Source: Hemileia vastatrix
Lineage: Eukaryota; Basidiomycota; Pucciniomycetes; Pucciniales; Zaghouaniaceae
Assembly: GCA_030280995.1 (NCBI GenBank)
Contig: JASXTE010000017.1
Coordinates: 14,684,498 to 14,748,497, forward strand
Length of the DNA stretch: 64,000 nt
Reading direction: 5' to 3'
Part shown: one piece after another, positions 1 through 9,795 of the stretch
Position numbering within the stretch: the first letter of the stretch is position 1
Layout of the letters: each line of letters begins with the position of its first letter
Notes under the pieces: generated by a model
Databases searched by the model: none
Told to the model about the DNA's origin: nothing
The model's input: only the letters and a program-made list of their open reading frames with translations
Program-made: the position numbers and the translations under genes

Positions 1-567
1 CCTTTTCTGGCACTGAGAGATCATACCATCGTTTCCGCAATTTTTCTGGGCCTTTGGTGGCATCAGATCACGTTTGTCGCTCATGATGCTGGCCACTCTG
101 GTGTGACTGGCTATTGGAATGTGGATCGGACTCTGGGAATCATCATTGCCAATCTCTTGAATGGTGTGAGCATTGGGTGGTGGTGTGATAACCACGATGT
201 CCACCATTTGGTGACCAATCATCCAGAACATGATCCCGACATTCAGCATTTACCCTTTTTTGCAATCTCCCCTCGATTTTTTCAGTCATTGCGCTCTTCC
301 TATCATGGCCATTTAATGTCCTTTGGCCCAATTCAAGCCTCAATTGTTGGCCTCCAACATTATCTATTTTATGCAATCATGATATTCGCTCGCTTGAATC
401 TGTTTGCTAATTCTTATAGATTCTTGATTACCAAGGCAAAGCGTAACAAATGGTGGACTTTGGAAGGTCTGTTAATCGATTTTGAAAGCTATCTTGTTTC
501 ATTTCATTTTGTCTAATCTTCCCTGGAGATGGATCTCTCATCCCTTCTTTCTTTATTGATTCACATA

Positions 568-609
<42 letters not shown>

Positions 610-1210
610 TTGTTGTTCTTTTGTAGTTATTTCCATCTTTTGCTTCTGGTCATTATATTTCTTGCATTTACTTCATCTCAAATCCAATTGGGATAGATTG
701 ATTTTCCCCCTTGTTAGTTTTGCTGTGACGAGTCCATTGCATGTTCAAGTAAGATCTCGCCCCAATTTTTTCCATAGATATCCTTCTGAGCTTGTGCTAA
801 CTTTTTTTTTTTTTTTTTTTTTTTTTTTCATATTCGATTTTATCATGTATCAGATTGTCTTATCTCATTTTGCTCAATCTACCGATGATTTGGGACTATA
901 TGAATCATTTCCTCATCGCCAACTTCGAACTACAACCGACGTCAAATGTCCTTCATATCTTGATTTCCTTCATGGCGGTCTTCATATGCAAGTTACTCAT
1001 CATCTTTTCCCCCGTCTACCTCGTCAAAGACTACGTCAAATTTGTTTTCAATTTATTAAACCTTGGTGTGATAGTCAACGTTCAGTCAATTATTCTTCTT
1101 TTGGTTTCGTTTCGGGTAATGTTAAAGTTTTAAGTGTTTTAAAAAACTTGGCTTGTCAGGCCAAAATTTTGGTGGCGGTAGCTAAGGCGGAGGCGGGTCG
1201 GAGATATTGA
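1..1210 (+). CDS. Delta-8 sphingolipid desaturase, C-terminal part (5' end outside window)
   Basis: Membrane di-iron desaturase that introduces the delta-8 double bond into the long-chain base of fungal glucosylceramides, expected in the ER. Exons read as 1-466, 627-748 and 854-1210 and give 314 residues plus TGA; the frame is open from base 1, so the N-terminus (normally a cytochrome b5 domain) is missing. All three histidine boxes are visible: HDAGH at residues 28-32, HDVHH at 65-69 inside the typical NHPEHDPDIQHLPFF context, and QVTHH at 242-246 followed by LFPRLPR. Intron 1 (467-626) has a slightly unusual GTCTGT donor and a T-tract of about 40 in front of its acceptor; intron 2 (749-853) is GTAAGA...CAG with another T-tract. 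Family assignment is strong; exact splice sites are my reading. Confidence 0.88.
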
Positions 1211-1238
1211 TTTACAGCATTTTTCTTATCTTGGGCAT

Positions 1239-1279
<41 letters not shown>

Positions 1280-2138
1280 GTATAAAATATTTATATTAAA
1301 CTATTTACTTCTATACTTATATATATATATCTATATATATTTATATTTATATGGTATTTAAAATACTTTCTTAATTGAAAGTTTTGGTTGATGATTCATG
1401 CTGGAATAATTAAAAACAGGATTGATTATACTTGAAAACAAGTTTGAGAAGCACTTTTGTAGTTTGAATCCAAAAAGAATCAGTTTAATGGATGGTTGTA
1501 GACTATTTTCAAATCGAAAGAGGAACTCCTGATTTAAACTCAAAGAACGTTTCAGGATGCTTGTGAGAGATTATTTAAATGTAAATGAGAAGGATAGAGA
1601 GGATTGTCATCTTTTACAAAGTTTAAAGAGGGAGGATGTTTGGCTTGATATATATGGAACTTGTGGTTTGTGTTTATGTCTTCTTTGATATATGTATGTT
1701 TTTGGAAAAATCGAGGAGATGGTTTTTTTTTATTTGATTAGTGGTGTTATTTTATAAATATTATATTATTATTTCACCTGGAATCGAAAGCAAGATCTTG
1801 GTTGTTTACCAAAGAATTGTTCATGTGTTTTGTACACAGATACATATATTTGGTTGTGAGTAATAAGAGTTGAAGTTTTAAGGGATTGATCGAGTTTTGC
1901 TGTGAAAGGTTGAAATAAAATACCAACAGAAAGAGATATCAACACACAAGACACAAGACACAAATAGATAAAAAACAACCACGTAAAAGACCTTGAAAAA
2001 AAAAAAAAAAATCATCCTTTTAATCCTCTCCCTCAATCCACTCAACTTGTTGTCTTTGCGACCTTTTTTCTCTTCTCGATTCTAATCCTCTATTTTTATT
2101 TTTTTTAATTTTTTTTTTTTGGTTTTGTGGTCTTCATT
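1211..2138. other. Intergenic region between desaturase and RMD5-like gene
   Basis: No convincing gene. It contains an (AT)n microsatellite at 1240-1276, further AT-rich sequence to about 1360, and T-rich sequence just before the next start codon that probably includes its promoter. A 69-codon open frame on the minus strand (1978-1769) begins with a hydrophobic, signal-peptide-like stretch, but it has no recognisable homology and overlaps the presumed promoter, so I do not call it. Confidence 0.6.
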
Positions 2139-4072
2139 ATGCAATCGTTGACTAGTGAACTCCAAAAACTTACTGCAAAGGCAGCTTCGAATCATCAATC
2201 TGTTGATCATGATTTGGATGATATTATTCAAAGATTGGAACATATCAAACATTCTCTTGTAACAAGTATGTCTGGCATTTTTTTTAAAAAAAATTTTATT
2301 TATATATATAGCTACTTATGATTTTCCGAAGTTATCTCTTCATTTCGCTGATGAACATGTTTCTTTCTAATTCATTACATCTCTCTAGATCAAGTCTCTA
2401 ATGCTTCTTGCGAAATAGCTTCTACCCTTTCGACTTCTAAAACTGCTTTAAGAAAAGCCCTTGATGCTCAACGAGATTATCATCTTCATCTTTCTAAATG
2501 GCAAAAGTCTGTCGAGAAAAAGTTTAATCAGGCTGTTATTCCTTTAGTCGGATCATCTAACCATTCCCTCGATGTATCGCCTTCTTTTAACGATGATTAT
2601 CCTGTTTCCAAACCTTTCACGAGTCATGAAAGTCGTTTTGCTCTTCATCAAGTCATTGCTTTACATTTATTACGTCAAGGTAGATTTGAAACAGCTCACA
2701 TTTTTTCTCAAGAATCCGGTTACGAAATTCCTTCTGAAGCTCTTGAAAATTGTCAAGAATTATATCGGATTTTAGATGCTATTAAAGAAGGTGATTTAAG
2801 TCTTGCAATTCATTGGGCAGAAGAAAATCAACCTTGGTTAGATGATCATGAAAGTCCTTTAGAATTTGATCTAAGGAGATCCGAATTTGTTAGTTTGTTG
2901 ACTGCACCGGATTTTGATCCTTCTCCTCATGCTCCTCATGCTCCTCCTCCTTCGGTTACAACAACCCATGAAAGGATGGAAATAAATAACGCTGCTGATA
3001 ATTTAATGGAAATTGATGAGTGAGTAACGAGTAACTTTTTTTTTCTTTCAACACTTTACAAAACATCTACATTGACTCATTTTTATTTTTATTTTTCTCG
3101 TCCGTCGGTCTTTCTTACTTTGATTACTTTATAAATTAAGAGTTGAGGCCGACCCTTTGAGTTATATTGTGGCTCAGGAAAAAGCCATTCAATATGCTCA
3201 AGCTCATTTTTTTCACTTCTTTCCTAGCAGGTTGAAAGATTCGATAAGACTCATCACTTCCGTTATTTACACCCCTATTAACAAGTTATTAGAATCACCT
3301 TATCAAGATCTTTATTGTCCTGCTTCTCCGGATGAAGTTAAACCTTGGCTTCATGCTGATCACTTGATTCCGTTATTCAAAAAGGAATTTTATTCACGAT
3401 GTGGTTGGAGTAAAGAGCTACCTTTGGTTGTGGCTACAGATTTGGGATCTAGTGGTGCATTAGCAAAAATTATGAAAGTTAAATCGATGATGAAAGAGAA
3501 ACGAACAGAATGGAGCCAAGCTGATGAATTACCTGTAAATTTATTCTCAAACACGTTATAATTTCTTTATTTTTTATTGTTTCTATTCGAGATGAGGTTT
3601 TAGATCAAGAATGATGCTGAGATGATTTTCCTGGTTGAAATGGGGTTTTGGTTAGGTTGAAATTCCGCTACCATCAGAATATCGATTTCATTCAGTGTTC
3701 ACATGTCCCATTTCGAAAGAACAAGCATCGAAGAATAATCCTCCTATGATGTTACCTTGTGGACATGTTATTGCAAGAGATTCGATGAGAAAATTGGATC
3801 GAGGAGGAGGGTATGTTGATCTTGTCTTTTTTATTTTTTTTATTTTTTAGGTTTTTGGAGTTTGTTTTAGGGTTTCCTGGATTTCTGTAACTTGGTGGAA
3901 ACTTAAAGTGATTAACTTTTTTTTTTTTTTTCTTTCTTTCTTTTCGGTCGTGTGGACTTGTTTGGGTGTGGTTTTTCTTTTTTTCTTTTTTTTTTTAAAA
4001 AAAAGGTCACTTAAATGTCCTTATTGTCCAACTACAACTACCATTTCTTCAACTATTCAAGTGTATTTTTAG
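2139..4072 (+). CDS. RMD5: RMD5/GID2-type RING E3 ligase subunit of the GID/CTLH complex
   Basis: Catalytic RING-type subunit of the GID/CTLH ubiquitin ligase, which in yeast targets gluconeogenic enzymes. Five exons join in frame: 2139-2265, 2389-3019, 3141-3534, 3656-3810 and 4006-4072, giving 457 residues; introns have GTATGT, GTGAGT, GTAAAT and GTATGT donors. Order of domains: N-terminal helical region with an LTSELQKL start, LisH-like segment near residues 118-150, CTLH segment near 160-215 ([19 protein letters not shown]), and a C-terminal RING-like domain near 400-450 with [21 protein letters not shown] and KCPYCP. The degenerate RING and the PCGHVI signature separate it from RanBPM and Fyv10 paralogues. 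The ATG at 2139 is the first in frame and fits the family start. It is complete, and is the last host gene before the repeat block. Confidence 0.9.
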
Positions 4073-4295
4073 CAGGAAAAAAAAAAACTAAAAAAAGAAA
4101 AGTAAAAATTAAAAAAAAAAAAAATTAGAACATTAGAACATTAGAAGTAAATAAATGGGCATAGAAAATTGAATTAAACTAATATATATATATATATATA
4201 TATATAAAAGTAAAAAAAAAAAAAAAAAAATTAAATTAAATTAAATTTAAATATAAAAGGTTTACATAAAAAAAAATTTAATCTTTATAAGCATC

Positions 4296-4329
<34 letters not shown>

Positions 4330-4536
4330 TCTTGTCATTTAGCTTTTTTTTTTTTTTTTTTTTTTTTTTGAAAAGATTTGGAGAAGGTGGTTATGAATGG
4401 TATGTATGTATGTATGTATGTATGTATGTATGTATGTATGTGTGAGTGAGTGTTGTGTGTGTATGTGTGTGTGTGTGTGTGTAACAATAAAAAAAAATAA
4501 AAAAAACTTGATTTATATATTCTTGACTAGAGACAA

Positions 4537-4580
<44 letters not shown>

Positions 4581-4604
4581 TAAGAATAACAATAATAATA
4601 AGAA
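4073..4604. repeat. Simple-sequence repeat block
   Basis: Low-complexity AT-rich sequence downstream of the RMD5-like gene: A-tracts near 4078-4130, (AT)n 4184-4206, T-tracts 4308-4369, a TATG tetranucleotide run 4399-4440, a GT run 4441-4482 and an AAT run 4538-4600. Open frames crossing it are composition artefacts. Confidence 0.85.
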
Positions 4605-4606
4605 TA

Positions 4607-4840
4607 GGGGGTATCAATGTTAAGGGATCTGCAATTAAATTAATTGCAGATAAAAATCATTATACCTTAATGATCTTCTGCCATTATTTATCTACTCATC
4701 ATTGGGTTATGAGAACCTTTTATGTGTCAATGTGTCAATGTGTTCAGCTTTATCTGAGATGTTGGTCCTCAATTTTTCATCACTACATCTTGGACAACTT
4801 TATGGATATCATAGGATTTCCTATCTTACTGTGTATTCCA
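4607..4840 (+). mobile_element. Truncated copy of the TA-target MITE (left end only)
   Basis: Starts with GGGGGTATCAATGTT directly after TA, matching the left terminus of the complete 458-bp copy at 48748. The internal GCAATTAAATTAATTGC palindrome is conserved, as are the following blocks (ATTGGGTTAT, TATGTGTCAATG, TTGGACAACTTT). Similarity fades after about 4795 and no right terminal inverted repeat is present, so this is a 3'-deleted, diverged copy. Confidence 0.7.
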
Positions 4841-4969
4841 CACCCTCAAATCTTCCTGTTTATGCCTTCTATCTGTTCAGAACCCTTTTCCCATTTCATC
4901 TGATTGTTGTGGTGATCCAAACCTGGGTAGGCCTTTGGAGTGCATATTTTGGGGTATTTGGTATGTAGG

Positions 4970-5798
4970 GTGTTATTGGGGTTATGGTGTTATTAGTGAA
5001 TTTTTTCATCTTTAGGTGATAGTTAGTAGTGTTTATGGAGGCTTAAGCTAGGGTCACTTATTATGTCTCAGCTTATTGTCCTTTATTTTCTTTTCATTTT
5101 GGTATGTCTTATGGGTGGTTACCTTGTTTTATAGGGTAGTTATGGTGTTGTTATTGGTATTTATTGGAAGTTTATTGCATAGTGGTGCTTATGTAGGCTT
5201 AAGCTAGGGTCACTTATTATGTCTCAGCTTATTTTCCTTTATTTTCTTTTCATTTTGGTATGTCTTATGTGTGTTTATCTTGTTTATTAGTGAAGTTATG
5301 GGTTTTTATGGGTTGTATGGGTGTTTTAGGGCCTAGAAGCGGCCCACCTGCCTTGAAGTGGGGTGCCTGCCTGGGCGCTGGGGAAGTGCTAAATTGCACT
5401 TTTATGCATGAAAAAGGCTGGGAAAGCTGAATTTTGGGCAGGGGATTGGTCAGGGTGGTCTGTGCACTGGCTGTATGATGTGGGTGTGGGAAGATTTTAA
5501 GGGAAAGATCTTAACTCTTTACTCATCACCTCTCTGTTCCTCACTATCTCATTGGCTTGTGTTTTGTTGGAATATATTACTGTTCATTTCAACTCTTTCT
5601 GGTAGTCTGTCTGGGATTATTATCTTCACTTTTAAAGAGGTCAAGAGTGTTTAATTAGAGGGTCTAGCAAACAGATCTCCAATTTTCTGCAACAGGTAAA
5701 TCTCACTTGTTTTTCTTAAGGGACAGGGATTTTTCTTTCTGGGGTTTCTCCAACTCCTTTGGTCAAGGCCTATAGCTAGTACTATAGGATTGTCTACA
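4970..5798 (+). repeat. 5' LTR remnant of Ret-1 with internal 156-bp direct repeat
   Basis: The right end (about 5690-5798: CAGGTAAATCTCACTT, then GGTCAAGGCCTATA and ACTATAGGATTGTCTACA) matches the reverse complement of 45371-45480, the outer end of the Ret-2 3' LTR. It stops 4 bases before the primer site, as an LTR end should. Inside, a block starting GCTTAAGCTAGGGTCACTTA occurs at 5041 and again at 5197, a 156-bp spaced duplication. The 5' limit is not defined by a target duplication. Confidence 0.6.
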
Positions 5799-5802
5799 TT
5801 TC

Positions 5803-5820
5803 TGGTGCCCGACGTAAGTG
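5803..5820 (+). promoter_or_regulatory. Primer-binding site of Ret-1
   Basis: TGGTGCCCGACGT lies just inside the LTR end and resembles the Ret-3 site TGGCGCCCAACGTGGGG. TGG complements the CCA end of a tRNA. Assignment to a given tRNA is uncertain because of divergence. Confidence 0.5.
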
Positions 5821-5944
5821 TCAAATCTTTTGGCTTTTTGGAATCTCTGTTGATCTAGGCTTCTCTCTTTGGTGGATCTCCTTTGGTGGATTTTGGATTT
5901 GGTGTTATATCTCTTTCTGGTTGGTCTAGGGGTCTTCTTTTCTG

Positions 5945-6727
5945 TTGAACTTGGTCCCTTCTAGGTCTCTAAGGCTATTGGGGGGGGGGGGGGGGAGACT
6001 TTGGCTATCTTTGGTGGAGATTGGAGGCTGTAACTTGGATTTGCTAGGATGGTTAGGATTCAGTCATGGGATGGTTCAAGTTTTTTTGGGGGAGGATGCA
6101 AAGGGGTTTTTGGCTAGGTTTGAGGTTGCTTCTGAGATTGATGGGGCCTCACTGTTGGACATGGTTAGGCAAGTAATCTTTTTCATTGGTAATAGAGAGG
6201 TGGAGAAAGAAGTTTCTGGCATGGCAGGATATAGGAGTCAGGACTGGGGGAAGTTGAAGATGGAGATGGGAAAGAGGTGGCCTACTACTTTCTCAATGGT
6301 GGATCTTCATGGGATCGCTAGGAAGTGGGAATTGAAAGGTGGTGTAACTTCTCTTTCTCAGTATGGGGAATTTTTTGAGGAATTAGGGGAGGTTCTGGAT
6401 TATCTGGTATATAATGATATATTACCACATGAAGATGGGGCCAAGTATGTATTTTGGACTGCCATGGGTAGGGATTTATAGGTGGAGGTTATGGAGATTC
6501 TTTTCAAGGCTGACTTGATGAAGACTCTTCCAAATAGTGAAAAAAGGATTCCTGGTATGGCTATTCTGAAGGAGGTTATTTTGGGATATTTGGATGGTAT
6601 GAAGGATAGGGATGTGGAATTTTGGAGAGGAAATCCTGTTGGATGGAGAGGTTCAGGAGACTTTGGTGGAAAATTCAGTTTCTGGAAAGGTGTTGGAGCC
6701 ATCAATTTTGGAAGATGGGTACTCTGA
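5945..6727 (+). pseudogene. Ret-1 gag remnant
   Basis: Encodes the N-terminal retrotransposon gag domain; residues from IDGASLLDMVRQVIFFIGN to LVYNDILPHEDGAKYVFW align with Ret-3 gag. Damage seen: the upstream part (IQSWDGSSF) is in another frame, with the shift near the T7G5 run at 6081-6092; a G16 homopolymer lies at 5980-5995; and an in-frame TAG at 6478-6480 interrupts the frame, which then continues (VEVMEILFKADLMK) as in Ret-3. No ATG fits the family start. It cannot make a normal gag and no CCHC knuckle follows. Confidence 0.7.
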
Positions 6728-7433
6728 TGATGTTTGTGAAACTGATTTTTCTTTTCCAAAGGATGCCATGGGATCTCAGGAATGTGCTTCACTGGATGTT
6801 TTGGAAATGTACACACTGGAGAATCAGTGTATTTCTTCAAGGTTGGGTGAATTAGGTGGGAAGGAGGACTTGTCTGGTCATGAAGAAGGATTTTGGGATA
6901 TTGAGAAGGAATCTGTGGTAGATGAATGGTTGTTGAGGGATGATTATTTTTCTTTCTCAAGTTCAGATAATGGCTTATTGGAGGAGGATGTATTGGTCAA
7001 ATTTTTGGATGGACAGAAAGATTCGGTCTCAGATCTTTTTCTCATAGAGGAAGATTATTTTCAGGTGGTTGCCTCAAGATCAGAAGGTCACTGCTTGGAG
7101 GAGGATTTTTATTTTGATGTTATGGATGTTATTCTGGAGGATTTTTCAGATTCTAATCAAGATTCCTATAGGGAAGAGGAAAAGTGTGATGTTTTGGATT
7201 TCATTGGTATGGAGGTTGATTTTAAAGATGTGGTGGAGGTTCCAGATGTTTCACAGGGTGGAGAATTTATTGATTCTGGTGATGTGAACTATGGTAGACT
7301 CAGTGTATGGAGGAGGATGGAAGATTTGATTGGAGGTCTGATGTTGGGATATCAGAATTGGAAGAGGAGCTTAGGGGGTTCAGGCCCTAAGGGCAAACTT
7401 ATTGGTTTCAACCTTTGGATTTCAAGAATCTGA
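6612..7433 (+). CDS. Ret-1 acidic ORF of unknown function
   Basis: An open frame of 273 codons, very rich in Asp and Glu, with no domain I recognise. It starts inside the gag remnant in another frame and fills the place where protease and pol should be. Low Lys/Arg, many D/E-D-V-L/F-D clusters and no membrane segments. It might derive from the acidic linker between RNase H and integrase, which in Ret-3 (about 58730-58920) is also Glu/Asp/Val rich, but the match is only compositional. An uninterrupted frame this long in a decayed element is unusual; coding status is uncertain. Confidence 0.4.
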   Translation: MWNFGEEILLDGEVQETLVENSVSGKVLEPSILEDGYSDDVCETDFSFPKDAMGSQECASLDVLEMYTLENQCISSRLGELGGKEDLSGHEEGFWDIEKESVVDEWLLRDDYFSFSSSDNGLLEEDVLVKFLDGQKDSVSDLFLIEEDYFQVVASRSEGHCLEEDFYFDVMDVILEDFSDSNQDSYREEEKCDVLDFIGMEVDFKDVVEVPDVSQGGEFIDSGDVNYGRLSVWRRMEDLIGGLMLGYQNWKRSLGGSGPKGKLIGFNLWISRI

Positions 7434-8326
7434 TTCCTCCAAAATGAGGAGAAACTACTTAATTTGTTTTGGTTTTGCTTAATTTGGACTCTATGTATTT
7501 GGTCATGATTTTTTGTTTTTTCCAATTCTTATCAGTCTCTCTGGTTCAAGTCTCTCTCTCTCTATATATATATATATAAGGGAAAAAAAAATCTTAGTAT
7601 GATGAAGATGGAAGAAAAGAAAAATTCAAATGAACATGGGTATTTTATTTAAAAGAAAATGAAGATAAAAATGATGATCATTGGTTTTATCTAACCTCCA
7701 GCATGAGTTTAAACTGCAAAATTTTATTTCTAAATTGGATTCTTTTTTGGCTTTTAAGAATTTTAATGGGTTTCTAATGGTTTTGGTTTTTTATGGGAGA
7801 AGATTTGTGTTGGAAAATCCTTTTTGTTAGAAGGTACCCAGGGGCGGGGCTTCTAGATTTTATTTTGGCAAGTGTGGGGGTAATTGTTGGGCTGGCTGCT
7901 CTAACAACAGTTACCCCAGATTGTCTGTTTCCAACCCCTTTTCTTAATTTTGTTGAATTCTAGTATTGGTTTTTTTTCTTTAACAGGTTTTTAGTCCAAC
8001 ATGACTTTCAACTGGAAATTCTTTTTGTCTTCAAGTGCTGGACCCCTCATGCTTATTGGTTTTGTTTAATTTTGTTGGATGTTGTGTTTTTGTTAGAAGG
8101 TACCCAGGGGGGGGGGGAGAGCTTCTAGATTTTATTTTGGCAAGTGTGGGGGTAACTGATGAGCTGGATGCTCTGTAGAACAGTTACCCCAGAATGTCTG
8201 TTTCAAGCCTTTAGTTTTTTCTAGTTGAATTCTAGTGTTCTTTTTTTTGTGATTCAGGTTTTTAGTCCTCTATGACTTTAAACTGGATTACCTTGGATGT
8301 CTTTTGGTACTTTTTTATTGGTGGTG

Positions 8327-8381
8327 GATCACTGGTGGTCTCCCATCATTTTTACTTATTGGAGGGAGCCCACCCAGTGAT
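8327..8381 (+). other. Module B hairpin in Ret-1
   Basis: GATCACTGGTGG pairs with CCCACCCAGTGAT around a loop of about 25 nt containing CATCATTTTTACTTATT. Conserved at 60988-61049 (+) and 50798-50855 (-). Confidence 0.65.
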
Positions 8382-8598
8382 ATTTTCTGTAGACCTGGAG
8401 CTGGCTTTGATATGTGGTTTTAGGGTGTTGGCTGTGAAAGTGGTGGATTCAAGATTATTTTCTATTTTTCTCTTTTTTTTTCTTTTAATTTATTTTATGG
8501 AGGCTATGTTTGTTCAAAGGCTGAAGATAGGGCTCTGGTGATGTTTTTGGTAGAAGAGGAGGAGTCAAAATAAAATAATCATAATTTTTTAGGTATGA

Positions 8599-8669
8599 CC
8601 ACATCAAGGTGCACTTGGATTTGGGTAAGGTATCAGGGGATCAGCTCATCAATTGGCTGGGGGATACTA
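8599..8669 (+). repeat. Module C in Ret-1
   Basis: Conserved block CCACATCAAGGTGCACTTGG...CTCATCAATTGGCTGGGGGA, shared with 61119-61187 (+), 50306-50370 (-) and 50124-50192 (-). No obvious coding potential. Confidence 0.6.
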
Positions 8670-8769
8670 TTTTATTTTGTTTTAATTGTTAAAGGAGGTT
8701 AAATGTTTTGGCATTGATGGTTTTTGGTTTGGGGATTTATGGGATATATCTTCATGATTTTTTTCTGGA

Positions 8770-9232
8770 ATGTCCTTTAAGCCTTAAACTGACCTTTTAT
8801 TTATGGGCTATATTTTCAAGATTTTTTTTTTTTGGAAGGTCCTTCAAGACTTTAAACTGATCTTTTAATTATGGGCTCAAGATGTTTTGATGGAAAGTCC
8901 CCCAAGACTATAAACTGAGGAATGGGAGGCAGGGTGAGGTGGAAGTTTAAAGGCAGAAGGATCCAAGGGGGAACTTCTGAATTTTGTAAATGCAAGTTTG
9001 GGGGTGACTGATGGGCTGGCAGCTCTATATACAGTTACCCCAGAAAGTTAGTTACTTCTCTAAATCTTTTTCTGGTTGATCTCTGGTTCTGGGTTCTGTG
9101 ATTCAGGTTTTTGAAGTCCCCCAAGACTATAAACTGAGGATTTTTGGAGTCCCCCAAGATTATAAACTGAGGTCTGTAAGTCCCCCAAGACTATAAACTG
9201 AGGGCTGTTAGTCCCCCAAGACTTTAAACTGA
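8770..9232 (+). repeat. TTAAACTG motif cluster at the 3' end of Ret-1
   Basis: Copies of the motif (G)TCCCCCAAGACTATAAACTGA lie near 8776, 8830, 8897, 9115, 9147, 9179 and 9210, with looser single copies at 7990 and 8263. They are the same motif as in the arrays at 61591 and 47230. The last copy runs straight into the CACTA-like terminus at 9233. Confidence 0.75.
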
Positions 9233-9283
9233 CACCACGGGAAATCTAGGGGTGAATTGCTAGCAATCCCCTCTCTTGAAATT
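9233..9283 (+). repeat. Left terminal inverted repeat of the CACTA-like unit
   Basis: CACCACGGGAAATCT then GGGGTGAATTGCTAGCAAT; pairs with 29982-30031. It contains the palindrome ATTGCTAGCAAT. It interrupts the Ret-1 motif cluster directly. Confidence 0.65.
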
Positions 9284-9795
9284 TAGATTGTCCCTTGATT
9301 ATGCTAGGTTTATGAATACTTTATAAACATAAGTAAATTAGAGTTAGATTAAAGTTTATTCTCAGATTGATTATAGACAGAATATCAACTGATTCCAAAT
9401 TATGCACAAGTTGATCCTCCAGAACTTGATTTTGGTCCTCTGTTGAGCACAAATTGAGCACCAATTGATCTAACCTAAGCTTATGCATATATAATAATTC
9501 AGGATACTTGCTATACTAAATTTGATAATAAAATAAAATATTGATGAATTTATATTAAAAAAAATTATTATGTAAGATATTAAATTATAAATTTAGGCAT
9601 CATAGGAGGGCACTTAATAGAACTTAATTATACTATGTGACACCTTAATACTGTATCACGCAGTTTGAAACATTTAAAACAAAATGTGTCATGATGGGCA
9701 ATGAAATTGCTTGGACAGACACTTTCAAAATTAATACTGACCATAATACACAAGTATGAAACCTTGGCATCTATCCAATAAAAGATTTTACTTCT
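9284..9795. other. Subterminal unique-looking region
   Basis: AT-rich and without genes. Contains TTGATCCTCCAGAACTTG and GTTGAGCACAAATTGAGCAC, which loosely resemble sequence just inside the right end (near 29800-29880, minus strand), supporting that both are ends of one family. Confidence 0.4.

Larger units (their letters stand above)
7828..9041 (+). other. Module A, three copies in Ret-1 (two-stem-loop element)
   Basis: Each copy has stem 1 (nAGAAG...CTTCTn) followed by stem 2 (GGGGTAACTG...CAGTTACCCC). Copy 1: stem 1 7828-7833/7850-7855, stem 2 7877-7889/7905-7917 (13 bp with one G-T pair). Copy 2: 8094-8099/8122-8127 and 8149-8158/8181-8190 (10 bp perfect). Copy 3: 8953-8958/8974-8979 and 9001-9010/9032-9041. 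Loops keep GGGCTGGC-GCTCT-like sequence. Stem 1 closes with T-A in copies 1 and 2 but C-G in copy 3. Confidence 0.7.
4970..9232 (+). mobile_element. Ret-1: defective LTR retroelement with structured 3' region
   Basis: Order: LTR remnant, primer site (5803), gag remnant (5945-6727), acidic ORF (6612-7433), then about 1.8 kb of noncoding sequence with modules A, A, B, C, A and a motif cluster. There is no zinc knuckle, protease, RT, RNase H or integrase, so it is a non-autonomous derivative. Gag is clearly related to that of Ret-3 (shared pattern DGAS..DMV.QV.FFI..REVEKEV). The right side ends abruptly in the motif cluster at 9232 where the CACTA-like terminus begins; no 3' LTR remains. The left boundary is uncertain. 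Confidence 0.65.

Noticed and set aside
1769..1978. Minus-strand 69-codon frame with signal-peptide-like start
   Set aside because: Lies in the presumed RMD5 promoter, has no recognisable partner, and AT-rich DNA often yields hydrophobic frames.
4397..4968. Open frames of 168 and 88 codons
   Set aside because: They read through TATG, GT and AAT microsatellites and the truncated MITE; no homology.
6400..6960. Minus-strand 186-codon Pro/His-rich frame
   Set aside because: Mirror of the Ret-1 gag and acidic ORF; composition explains the lack of stops.
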